DNA of 64,000 bases from JALYYC01 sp963795805 (GTDB taxonomy: Bacteria > Chloroflexota > Dormibacteria > CF-121): assembly GCA_963795805.1 (NCBI GenBank), contig CAWCIV010000003.1, forward strand, positions 192,863-256,862, read 5' to 3'. Each line of letters begins with the position of its first letter. Within the stretch, counting starts at the first letter, position 1. Positions 9,033 through 16,116 of the stretch are shown here, piece after piece. The notes under the pieces were generated by a model. It was not told the DNA's origin. It ran no database searches and saw only the letters and a program-made list of their open reading frames with translations. Position numbers and translations under genes: made by a program.

Positions 9033-9377
9033 TCAGGCCAGCAGCAGGTTCCGCAGCACGATCGAGCCCGCGATCAGCAGGACGAACATCAAGCCCGCCG
9101 TGATCGCAATGCGCCGCAGGTCGGAGCGGAAGTAGGGAACGCGCTCCAGGGGGATCGAGGCGTCCTGCGCAGGCAGGGCGGCGGGCTGGAGGCGGCCCCG
9201 GGTCGGACGCGGAAGGGGACGGGCCGCTGGAACGGGCCGTGAGACCGCGACGGGCTCGGAGGCGGGCAGATCCGCGGGGACCGGGGGCACCGCCGAGGAC
9301 GCGGCACGCGTCCGGACTGGTGGCCGGTTGCCGCGCTGGGGCTTTTTTTGCTGGGCTCGCTTGTTCTTCTTAGCCAT
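9033..9377 (-). CDS. Small basic/proline-rich protein with one C-terminal TM helix
   Basis: 114 aa, not assigned to a known family. It begins with a strongly basic stretch (MAKKNKRAQQKKPQRGNR), continues through a Pro/Ala/Arg-rich linker, and ends with one membrane helix (RIAITAGLMFVLLIAGSIVL) followed by RNLLLA. The ATG at 9377 sits after a plausible leader with a promoter at 9468-9496. It lies 53 nt upstream of selA on the same strand and could be co-transcribed, but nothing links it functionally to selenium metabolism. Confidence 0.6.
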   Translation of the reverse strand: MAKKNKRAQQKKPQRGNRPPVRTRAASSAVPPVPADLPASEPVAVSRPVPAARPLPRPTRGRLQPAALPAQDASIPLERVPYFRSDLRRIAITAGLMFVLLIAGSIVLRNLLLA

Positions 9378-9423
9378 GCGCCGAATACGCGCTGTCGAGT
9401 TTACCGCGAAAGTGGATAAGCGC

Positions 9424-9452
9424 TTGACACATCCAACGGGCTGTGGTAAAAA
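9424..9452 (+). promoter_or_regulatory. Promoter-like TTGACA-17-TAAAAA on the plus strand
   Basis: TTGACA at 9424-9429 and TAAAAA at 9447-9452 with a 17-nt spacer. It faces the 3' end of ychF, so any transcript would be antisense to ychF or a short non-coding RNA. The rest of the 9378-9576 gap shows no gene. Confidence 0.3.
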
Positions 9453-9467
9453 TCCTCGCGGGTACAA

Positions 9468-9496
9468 GATATAGGGTACCCCAAGCCGCGAGCCAA
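9468..9496 (-). promoter_or_regulatory. Promoter: TTGGCT-17-TATATC
   Basis: On the minus strand TTGGCT (9496-9491) is followed after 17 nt by TATATC (9473-9468), a good sigma70-type pair. It points toward the small membrane protein at 9377 and selA-selB beyond it. Confidence 0.45.
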
Positions 9497-9576
9497 CAAG
9501 GGCCAGATTCCTGCAGCCGTCCTGCCATCGCCGCTGCAATGCCCCTCCTCATCTGGTCCTTGTTGTTTGTCCGGGC

Positions 9577-10674
9577 TCAAACGTTGAAGCGGAAGAGGCA
9601 GACGTCGCCGTCCTTCATCAGATAGTCGCGGCCCTCGAGCCGGACCTTGCCGCGCTCCCTGGCGGCCGGGTATGAGCCGGCCCCGACCAGGTCTTCGTAC
9701 GAGACGATCTCCGCCTTGATGAAGCCTCGCTCGAAATCGCTGTGGATGACGCCGGCTGCCTCGGGGGCCCTGGCTCCCTGTCGAACCGTCCAGGCGCGTA
9801 CCTCAGGCTCGCCGGCAGTCAGGAAGGTCAGCAGGTTGAGCAGCTTGTACGCGGCCGCGATGAAGGTGTTGAGCGCGGGCTCCTTCAGTCCCGCGTCAGC
9901 CAGGAAGGCCGCGGCCTCGTCCTGCGACAGTTCGCGGACGTCGGACTCGAGCCTGGCCGAGAGCGCGATCCAGCTTGCATGCTCCGCCTCGGCGGCCTCG
10001 ATCACGTCGCGCAGTTCGGGCGTGTCCCTTCCGATCTGGTCCTCGCCAATGTTCGCGACGTAGATCACCGGCTTGGCGGTGAGAAAGGCATAACTGCGCA
10101 ACAGCTTCGCCTCTTCTGCCTCGAAGGTCATGGTGCGAATGGGCCCACCCTCGTTGAGGTGCGCCGCGATCCGATCGAGCATCTGGAGTTCCTCCTGCTC
10201 CTTGGCCCCCGGCTTGAGCCGGGCGCTCGTCCCGATCTTCTCGCGCCGCTTGTTGACAACCTCGAGGTCCGCCAGGGCAAGTTCGAGGTTGACCATCGCG
10301 ATGTCGGCCTGTGGGTCGAGGCGGTCCGTGACGTGTTGCACGTTCGGATCCCGAAAGCAGCGCACCACCATCGCCAGTGCGTCGAGCTCGCGGATGTTGG
10401 AGAGGAACTGGTTGCCCATCCCCTCGCCGCGGCTGGCGCCCGCCACCAGGCCGGCCACGTCGACGAACTTCATCACCGTCGGCGTCACCTTTTTCGGGTG
10501 GTACATTTCCGCGAGGACATCCAGTCGCGCGTCGGGCACCTCCACCATGGCGGTGTTGGGCTCGATGGTGCTGAAGGCATAGGAAGCCACCCCCACGCCG
10601 GCACGCGTCAGCGCGTTGAAGAGCGTGGATTTTCCAACATTCGGCGGTCCGACCATCCCGACACCGAGAGCCAT
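9577..10674 (-). CDS. ychF: Obg-like ATPase YchF
   Basis: 365 aa, the family length. P-loop GMVGPPNVGKSTLFNALT at the N-terminus, DVAGLVAGASRGEGMGNQFL (G3 region), the coiled-coil insertion (~130-200), and a C-terminal TGS domain ending in EGRDYLMKDGDVCLFRFNV. YchF/OLA1 proteins hydrolyse ATP rather than GTP and bind ribosomes; they affect oxidative stress responses. A TAACCT hexamer ends 8 nt before the ATG, so it may be leaderless. High confidence. Confidence 0.95.
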   Translation of the reverse strand: MALGVGMVGPPNVGKSTLFNALTRAGVGVASYAFSTIEPNTAMVEVPDARLDVLAEMYHPKKVTPTVMKFVDVAGLVAGASRGEGMGNQFLSNIRELDALAMVVRCFRDPNVQHVTDRLDPQADIAMVNLELALADLEVVNKRREKIGTSARLKPGAKEQEELQMLDRIAAHLNEGGPIRTMTFEAEEAKLLRSYAFLTAKPVIYVANIGEDQIGRDTPELRDVIEAAEAEHASWIALSARLESDVRELSQDEAAAFLADAGLKEPALNTFIAAAYKLLNLLTFLTAGEPEVRAWTVRQGARAPEAAGVIHSDFERGFIKAEIVSYEDLVGAGSYPAARERGKVRLEGRDYLMKDGDVCLFRFNV

Positions 10675-10734
10675 CGCCTGAAAGGTTAAGAGTTGGAGGC
10701 GCCGAGAGGGCGCCCCCGGGCGTCGGCGGCGCGC

Positions 10735-10869
10735 TCAGCGCGTCATCGGATCGTCGAGGTCGATGTCCGGCGAACGGTAATTGCTCGGCAGACGGTAGGC
10801 CAGTTCCTCGCTGGTCTCGTCGAACGCATCCGGGTCGTAGTCGTCGTAGAGCGTCGCACCTCCGATCAT
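10735..10869 (-). CDS. Small acidic protein (44 aa) downstream of ssb
   Basis: 44-residue ORF, ATG 10869 to TGA 10735, 8 nt after the ssb stop. It is strongly acidic (LYDDYDPDAFDETSEE; DIDLDDPMTR) with normal GC-rich third positions, which argues that it is coding. An AGGG lies 8 nt before the ATG. No family recognised. Its position after an SSB that lacks the usual acidic tip makes a functional link conceivable, but this is inference only. Confidence 0.55.
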   Translation of the reverse strand: MIGGATLYDDYDPDAFDETSEELAYRLPSNYRSPDIDLDDPMTR

Positions 10870-10877
10870 GATCGGCC

Positions 10878-11255
10878 CTAGGCGCTCACGGCTTCAGCGA
10901 GCGGCTGGGCCGGTTCAGATGGCGCATCAGTTTTCGGACTCAACATCTGCATGACGTCCACGATCACTTCTGTCGTGTAGCGCCGCAGGCCGTCCTTGCC
11001 GTCCCACTCGTGGCTTCGCAGCTTTCCTTCCGCGTAGATCAACTTGCCTCGCGTCAGGTATTCCTGGCAGATTTCGGCCAGCCGCCCGAAGGCGACCAAC
11101 GAGTGATACTGGACATCTTCGATGCGCGCACCGGCATCATCCTTTCCATGGGTGGTGGTGGCGAGTCGCAGCTTGGCAATGGCAAGACCTTTGGGACTCG
11201 TGACGATCTCGGGATCGCGCGTAAGACGACCGACAAGGGTGACGCGGTTGACCAT
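10878..11255 (-). CDS. ssb: Single-stranded DNA-binding protein
   Basis: 125 aa OB-fold protein: MVNRVTLVGRLTRDPEIV, then VQYHSLVAFGRLAEICQEYL and GKLIYAEGKLRSHEWDG are typical SSB segments. A GGAG lies 6 nt before the ATG. The C-terminus ends ...EPAQPLAEAVSA and lacks the acidic D-D-x-I-P-F tip that recruits partner proteins in housekeeping SSBs. It is shorter than most chromosomal SSBs and resembles accessory/competence-type SSBs. It follows the M23-TrbL-like gene set on the same strand after a 51-nt gap. Confidence 0.88.
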   Translation of the reverse strand: MVNRVTLVGRLTRDPEIVTSPKGLAIAKLRLATTTHGKDDAGARIEDVQYHSLVAFGRLAEICQEYLTRGKLIYAEGKLRSHEWDGKDGLRRYTTEVIVDVMQMLSPKTDAPSEPAQPLAEAVSA

Positions 11256-11306
11256 GGTTGCTCCCTCTCAAATTGATGCTGGGGCGGACGCCGACGGTGG
11301 AAGCCT

Positions 11307-11873
11307 CTAACGACCACCTCCTTGCCCGAGCGCCGGCAGGAGTGGCACCGGATCGACCGGCACGCCGGCCAGCCGCACCTCGAAGTGCAGGTGTGGCCCG
11401 GTGCTGTTACCACTCGATCCCATGAGCGCGATCAACTGCCCCGCGACAACCTGCTCACCGGTCCGAACCAGCGGTAGGTCCAGGTGGCCATACAGGGTGC
11501 TCAATCGGCCATCCCGGTTGACGACCAGGTAGAGACCGTATCCGCCGCGTTGCCGCGCGACCGTGACGGTGCCCGCATGGGCGGCATACACCGGGGCATC
11601 CATCGGCGCGGCCAGGTCCACGCCACTGTGGAAATGGTGACTCGGGCACTCCGCTGACCACGGCTCGATCTCGAGCGGCGTGCAGCCAAAGGCCTGCGTC
11701 AGGGTCGCCGTGCGGACCGGCGCCGTAAGTCCGGTCGGGTGTCCGGCCTGCGCCTGGACGACGATGGCGGCCATCAGCAATGGCAACGCCAGGCCCGCGA
11801 CACCAAGCGCCAGCAGCGGCCGGCGCCAGGACCAGGCCAGCAGGCCGATCCGGCCGGCAAGAATGGGCGTCAT
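11307..11873 (-). CDS. M23 family metallopeptidase, membrane-anchored
   Basis: 188 aa. A short cytoplasmic N-terminus and one TM helix (~18-42) place the peptidase domain outside. Zinc ligands are in HFHSGVDLAAP (H-x-x-x-D) and GPHLHFEVRLAG (H-x-H), with YGHLD between, the LytM/M23 pattern. It probably cleaves peptide cross-links in peptidoglycan. The start overlaps the end of the TrbL-like gene by 4 nt, suggesting it opens the wall for that membrane complex, as VirB1-type hydrolases do in type IV systems. Confidence 0.88.
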   Translation of the reverse strand: MTPILAGRIGLLAWSWRRPLLALGVAGLALPLLMAAIVVQAQAGHPTGLTAPVRTATLTQAFGCTPLEIEPWSAECPSHHFHSGVDLAAPMDAPVYAAHAGTVTVARQRGGYGLYLVVNRDGRLSTLYGHLDLPLVRTGEQVVAGQLIALMGSSGNSTGPHLHFEVRLAGVPVDPVPLLPALGQGGGR

Positions 11874-12736
11874 CCTCGGGCACTCACGGCCATCGCCCCT
11901 TTGACCGCCTTTTTGACGATGCCCTCCGCCACGTGTTCGGTCTTCGACTCGAGGTGAGAGGAGGCGTTCATCAGGCCGGGCACCTTGATCACCAGGTAGA
12001 GGACGGCCAACCCGTACAGGGCCTGAATCGGACTACCGCTGAGCTCGCTGGCGAACAGGCCAGCGAAGCGAAGGACAAGAACCTGGGCGAACTGCATGAA
12101 GACGGTGAGCAGAAAGAGACGAAGCCATGACTGGGCGTAGCGCTTCGTCTCCGGCAGGATCATGCAGAGCGCCGCCAGGGGCGCGATGACGAGCAGGAGT
12201 GACAGCAAGGCGAACCGCACCACGTAGGTCAGCGCGACGATCAGCAGCATGACGACGATCGCCAACCGCACGATGATCTGGAAGAGGGGAAGGCCAAAGC
12301 CGGTCGTCAGCGCAAATGTCCAGGGGAAGCGCGTAGACCCTGAAGGTAAGGGTTGCGTCCAAACGGCATGGATCAGCGTGTTGTTCAGGTCGATCGCCAT
12401 CTGGCCGAAGAGCAGGGCGAAGTGCCCGATCGCGATCGCGGCCATCGCCCTCGGCAGGATGACCTTCAGCGTGTAATGCGCGCGGAAGCTTCGCTCCCAT
12501 TGGCTGCGAAAAAAGGCGTAGGTGAAGACAAGCACCATCAGGAGGTCCCCCAGGGCGAGGGTGAAGTGGAACATCGCCTGGATCGCCGGGTCGTCCGTCA
12601 ACCGATGCGCCGAAAAGGTCGAGACGTCGTTGGTGCTGAGCAGGTAGGTCTCGACCGTGCCCGACACCGATGCGGAGACGTCGTTGATCAGGGTCGAAAA
12701 GAAGCCGGAGACCAGCCCCGAAAAGATCTCTAGCAC
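11870..12736 (-). CDS. TrbL/VirB6-like polytopic membrane protein
   Basis: 288 aa with about six hydrophobic segments. The region FALLSLLLVIAPLAALCM followed by LPETKRYAQSW and a further helix resembles the conserved core of TrbL/VirB6-type inner-membrane channel proteins from conjugation systems. The C-terminus is amphipathic (SKTEHVAEGIVKKAVKGAM). It sits between a VirB2/TrbC-like two-helix protein and an M23 peptidase. No VirB4/VirD4 ATPase is in the window. The call rests on topology, motif resemblance and neighbours. Confidence 0.6.
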   Translation of the reverse strand: MLEIFSGLVSGFFSTLINDVSASVSGTVETYLLSTNDVSTFSAHRLTDDPAIQAMFHFTLALGDLLMVLVFTYAFFRSQWERSFRAHYTLKVILPRAMAAIAIGHFALLFGQMAIDLNNTLIHAVWTQPLPSGSTRFPWTFALTTGFGLPLFQIIVRLAIVVMLLIVALTYVVRFALLSLLLVIAPLAALCMILPETKRYAQSWLRLFLLTVFMQFAQVLVLRFAGLFASELSGSPIQALYGLAVLYLVIKVPGLMNASSHLESKTEHVAEGIVKKAVKGAMAVSARG

Positions 12737-12763
12737 GTGAGGGGATGGCGCACCCGGCTGGCA

Positions 12764-12994
12764 CTACCGGTTGACGGAGTCCACCAGGACGTGGACGAGC
12801 AACCCCGCCATCTCCACCCCGATGGTGCCGAAGACGATCCGGCCGATCCAGCGCTTCGCCTCCATCACGCTCCGCGGCTCGATGGCGATCATCTTCCAGA
12901 TGAACGCAATCACGAAGGCAAAGGCGCCGATGCTGCCCGTCAGGCCCTGCGCATAGCCGGTCCATACCTCGATCAGGTGCTTCAGCTGATCCAT
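12764..12994 (-). CDS. VirB2/TrbC-like two-helix membrane protein
   Basis: 76 aa, start ATG 12994 overlapping the upstream stop by 1 nt (TGATG). Two predicted membrane helices (~17-35 and ~50-70) separated by a short basic loop (EPRSVMEAKRWIGR) give the size and topology of VirB2/TrbC-type pilin subunits or of a small accessory channel subunit. No cleavable signal is obvious. Function inferred mainly from size, topology and the adjacent TrbL-like gene. Confidence 0.5.
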   Translation of the reverse strand: MDQLKHLIEVWTGYAQGLTGSIGAFAFVIAFIWKMIAIEPRSVMEAKRWIGRIVFGTIGVEMAGLLVHVLVDSVNR

Positions 12995-13362
12995 CAGCGT
13001 TTTCCTTGCATTTCGGGGAGGGCGCGCTCCCGAAGGTAGCGCTCGATGCCGCCGATCACTTTCTCGACGACGTCCCACTGGGCCGTCACCAGGTGTCGGT
13101 CTTCATGGCCAAGTCGTTTCAGCCAGTCCGAGGTCAAGTCTGTCGGCGCTGACACCGCGGGCTTCGGCCGCGGCGATGGGACGACCTGGACCGGCGGGTC
13201 GATCTTTGGCAGGATCGCCCCGGCCGAGGGCAGCACGAGGGGTGGCGGCGGGACGAGGCTGGGGCGATGCGGTTGGAGGGCGAGGTGCAGGCCCACCCCG
13301 GTGAACGCCGCCAGCACGGTGACCTCGCCGCCGATCAGGATCGCCTTCCAGGGTACGGGCAT
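12994..13362 (-). CDS. Proline-rich single-TM protein of the T4SS-like cassette
   Basis: 122 aa from ATG 13362, which has GAGGAAG 5 nt upstream. One N-terminal helix (ILIGGEVTVLAAFTGVGLHL), a proline-rich extracytoplasmic linker (PPPPLVLPSAG; PSPRPKP), then a conserved-looking helical C-terminus (LTSDWLKRLGHEDRHLVTAQ) ending in a basic tail. The architecture is like small tethering subunits. It is the first gene of the 13.4-10.7 kb cassette and follows an operator-containing promoter. No family recognised. Confidence 0.55.
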   Translation of the reverse strand: MPVPWKAILIGGEVTVLAAFTGVGLHLALQPHRPSLVPPPPLVLPSAGAILPKIDPPVQVVPSPRPKPAVSAPTDLTSDWLKRLGHEDRHLVTAQWDVVEKVIGGIERYLRERALPEMQGKR

Positions 13363-13403
13363 CGGTGCTTCCTCAAGAGGGCCGGTTTCCGGTGACACCG
13401 CAC

Positions 13404-13432
13404 AGGATGACACAAACCTGTGTGTTTGTCAA
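13404..13432 (-). promoter_or_regulatory. Promoter with internal operator dyad (ACAAAC-N6-GTTTGT)
   Basis: Minus strand TTGACA (13432-13427), 17-nt spacer, CATCCT (13409-13404). The spacer holds a perfect 6-bp dyad ACAAAC/GTTTGT (13412-13417, 13424-13429) with a 6-nt centre. A repressor bound there would block the promoter of the cassette starting at 13362. It is unusually A/T-rich for the region. Confidence 0.55.
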
Positions 13433-13478
13433 CACGAAACTACAGGACGCGCGGGCCCGATCGGCCGCTGGGGATGGG

Positions 13479-14390
13479 CTAGAGGGCCTGGCGGAGGGCG
13501 GCAGGCAGGGCCGGGTATCGGAACTGGTAGCCGAGCTGGAGCGCCTTTGAGGGGGTGGCGCGGCGGCCGTGGAGCAACAGTTGGGACTGATCCCCGAGGG
13601 CCAGGCCGAGCAGGGCGGCGGGCGTCGGCATGATCGACGGTCGGTGCATCGCGCGTCCGATCTCGACCGCCACCTGCCGCTGTGGCCGGATGTCCGGGGC
13701 GACGGCGTTGAGGGGGCCGCTCACCGCGTCGTGCTCGAGCCCAAAACGGTAAAGCCCAACCAGGTCGTCGATGTGGATCCAGGTAAACCACTGGCGACCG
13801 CTGCCCAGGGGGCCGCCGGCGAAGAGGCGGAACGGGAGCACCATCAGCCGGAAGGCGGGGGCCGTGCGGCCGAACGCGAGCGCGGTGCGCATCAAGACCA
13901 CCCGGATCCCAAGCGGCTCGGCGGTGCACGCGGCTGCCTCCCATTGCTCGCAGACGCCGGCCAGGAAGGATCGGCCCGGGAGGCTGTCCTCGGTGATCGC
14001 CTCGTCGCCCCGATCGCCGTAATAGTCGATGCCGGAGGCGCTCACCAGGACACGGGGTCGCTCCCCCGCGGGCGTCCGCGCCAGGGCGTCCACGATCGCC
14101 CGCGTCGCCTCGAGCCGGCTGGAGAGGATCTCAGCCATCCGGCGCGTTGTCCATCGCCCGGATCCGAGACTCACCCCCGCGAGGTTGACGACCCCACCGG
14201 CCCCTCGGAGCTGGCCGGCCCATCCGCCTTCTACCGTGCGAGCATCCCATTGCACGAGCCGGACGCCGGCCTGCGGCTCCGCCTTACCCGGCGCGCGGGT
14301 GAGGGTGACCACCTCGTGGCCGTCGTTGACCAGGCTGGCCGACAGGTGCCGACCGACCAGGCCGGTTCCACCGGCGATGATGACCCGCAT
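13479..14390 (-). CDS. NAD(P)-dependent epimerase-like protein, TIGR01777 family
   Basis: 303 aa. Rossmann motif VIIAGGTGLVGRHLSASL at the N-terminus, VNLAGVSLGSGRW, and the active-site YYGDRGDE segment; the C-terminus has the DUF1731 region with QYQF-type motif (LQLGYQFRYPALPAALRQAL). These mark the TIGR01777/YfcH/SulA-like epimerase family of unknown substrate. AGGAGG lies 4 nt before the ATG. Neighbours give no pathway clue. Confidence 0.9.
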   Translation of the reverse strand: MRVIIAGGTGLVGRHLSASLVNDGHEVVTLTRAPGKAEPQAGVRLVQWDARTVEGGWAGQLRGAGGVVNLAGVSLGSGRWTTRRMAEILSSRLEATRAIVDALARTPAGERPRVLVSASGIDYYGDRGDEAITEDSLPGRSFLAGVCEQWEAAACTAEPLGIRVVLMRTALAFGRTAPAFRLMVLPFRLFAGGPLGSGRQWFTWIHIDDLVGLYRFGLEHDAVSGPLNAVAPDIRPQRQVAVEIGRAMHRPSIMPTPAALLGLALGDQSQLLLHGRRATPSKALQLGYQFRYPALPAALRQAL

Positions 14391-14452
14391 GGCACCTCCT
14401 ATGCTGGCTCACGCGCGACGCTGATGCTATCGGGTTGGCAACCGAGATCCGG

Positions 14453-15952
14453 TCAGACCTTGAAGCCGCTGATGCGACGCTCGTTTCGGGATTGTTCCAA
14501 TCCCTGCGTTGCCTGGGCGAGCAGGGCGGCGCGGTCGTCTTTTCCGGCTTCGGTGAACCCAACCCCGGTATTGACGGCGATCCGCACGATCTCGCCAGCC
14601 TTGCTCGCCGCAAACGGATGCTCCTCGAGCGCGGACCGAAGCTGATCGGCGAGCCGCACCGCGATCGACCGATCCCCTTCCGGGATGAGCAGGCAGAAGC
14701 GGCCGTCCTGGACTCGCGCCACGGTGTTCACCCGCCGGGTCTTGGCCCGGATGACGGCGACGAACTCTCGGAGGATCCGTCCCAGCCCGGCTTCACCGTA
14801 CTTGCCCCGGAGGACCTCGTAGCCGTCGATCTCCAACAGGGCGATCGCGAGGTTGTGGTTGAAGCGCGCGGCGCGGCTGATTTCGCGCTCGAGCAGTTCG
14901 TCGAGGAACCGGCTGCTGTACGCGCCCGACTGGCTGTCGAGCAGCGCCGACTGCTCGGCCTGGATCAGCTTGCGCCCCATGACGATGGCATAGAGGCCCT
15001 CCGCAAGCAGGCTCGACAGGGCGGCCATCGGTTCCTCGAGGTCGTCGCGAGCGCGATCGTAGCCCACCACGATGGCGCCGAAGGTCGTGGCGCCGTCGTT
15101 GACCGGGATCGGCAGGCCGACCAGGCTTCCCACCGTCACCGCCTCGTCAGTCAGGTAGCGCGACCAGGCGCTCTTGCCGATATCGGGGACGGTGACCGGG
15201 CGATCCGCATGCTTGACCCACTCGGCGATCCCTTCCAGGAGCCGCCGCTTCTGGCCGATGAGCTGATCTGGATTTGGCTGCTCGTAGCCGGAGGCCAGGT
15301 CGGACCCGTTGTCGTCCATCAGGAGAACCAGCGCATAGTCGGCCCGGGTGAGGTAGATGACGGCCTCGACCAGGTGCTGGCAGAGCATCTGGGCATTCGA
15401 CTCGGCGATCTGGGATTGCAGCCGACGTAGCGCGTGACTGACCCGCTCATTGGCCTGCATCTCCGCCAGCAGGTTGAGGCCGACCCCGACCAGCTCCCCG
15501 GCCCCCAGCAGTTTTTCCGCGTCGTGCTCCGGCACCGCGTCGGCCGCCTGGATCAGGTCGTCGGGGAAGATCTTGAGGCGGAAAGCCAGCTCGGCCAGCT
15601 CTTCGACCGAGTTGGGGGCGAATTTCACCGCCGGGCTGATCGCGGCGCCGATCTGTTCCTGCTTCTCGTTGCGGATGGGTGCCACCAGGTGGCCGATGCC
15701 CGAATGACAGACCGCGATGCTCTCCTCCCCTTTTTTGAGGAAGCCGTGGTCGAAATAGAGGGGGCACGCCTTGCGCTCCTGCAGCAACCGGCAGTAGCGC
15801 GGGTAGTCCTCGACCGGGGTCAGGGGGTGGGCGTCGAGCTCGAAGACCTGCAATTTGAGGCCGGTCGAGGCCTGGAACCGATCGACCATGCGCGAGAACT
15901 CGGCGCTGCCGATCAGCGGGGCAAGTTCTCCCTCGAGTGGTTGGTCCTCCAT
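14453..15952 (-). CDS. PocR-GAF protein with degenerate GGDEF domain
   Basis: 499 aa. N-terminal PocR sensory domain (~8-115) with its cysteines (DYPRYCRLLQ, KACPLYFDHG, AVCHSGIGHLVAPIRN). A GAF-like domain follows (~170-320), then a diguanylate-cyclase fold (~325-495). The signature GGDEF is replaced by QDGRF in ARVQDGRFCLLIPE, and the metal/phosphate motif is altered, so it is unlikely to make c-di-GMP; it may bind nucleotide or act as a scaffold. PocR domains sense small organic molecules. Confidence 0.8.
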   Translation of the reverse strand: MEDQPLEGELAPLIGSAEFSRMVDRFQASTGLKLQVFELDAHPLTPVEDYPRYCRLLQERKACPLYFDHGFLKKGEESIAVCHSGIGHLVAPIRNEKQEQIGAAISPAVKFAPNSVEELAELAFRLKIFPDDLIQAADAVPEHDAEKLLGAGELVGVGLNLLAEMQANERVSHALRRLQSQIAESNAQMLCQHLVEAVIYLTRADYALVLLMDDNGSDLASGYEQPNPDQLIGQKRRLLEGIAEWVKHADRPVTVPDIGKSAWSRYLTDEAVTVGSLVGLPIPVNDGATTFGAIVVGYDRARDDLEEPMAALSSLLAEGLYAIVMGRKLIQAEQSALLDSQSGAYSSRFLDELLEREISRAARFNHNLAIALLEIDGYEVLRGKYGEAGLGRILREFVAVIRAKTRRVNTVARVQDGRFCLLIPEGDRSIAVRLADQLRSALEEHPFAASKAGEIVRIAVNTGVGFTEAGKDDRAALLAQATQGLEQSRNERRISGFKV

Positions 15953-16104
15953 CTTCGGTTCTGGTGCCCGTTATGGCACGGATGATCCTCGTCAGCAACA
16001 ACGATGTAACGGCCCAAAACCTGTCGCCAGGGCCACCCGGTGCCGTATTCGGGCCGAACTCAGAGCGGGGCCGCCGTTCAGGCCAGGTCCGGCGAACTCG
16101 TCAG

Positions 16105-16110
16105 TAGACT
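16105..16110 (+). promoter_or_regulatory. -10 element TAGACT, leaderless type
   Basis: TAGACT lies exactly 6 nt before the GTG at 16117, so transcription should start at or next to the start codon. The same hexamer and spacing recur before 30598 and 38773. The rest of 15953-16116 holds nothing else recognisable. Confidence 0.5.
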
Positions 16111-16116
16111 GGGACG

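Noticed and set aside
9378..9576. tRNA(Sec) gene between selA and ychF
   Set aside because: No acceptor stem/T-arm pattern such as GGTTCGA and no UCA anticodon loop could be found on either strand.
10735..13432. Integrative conjugative element or plasmid fragment
   Set aside because: No relaxase, integrase, VirB4/VirD4, attachment site or change in composition across the cassette; only the operator region is A/T-rich.
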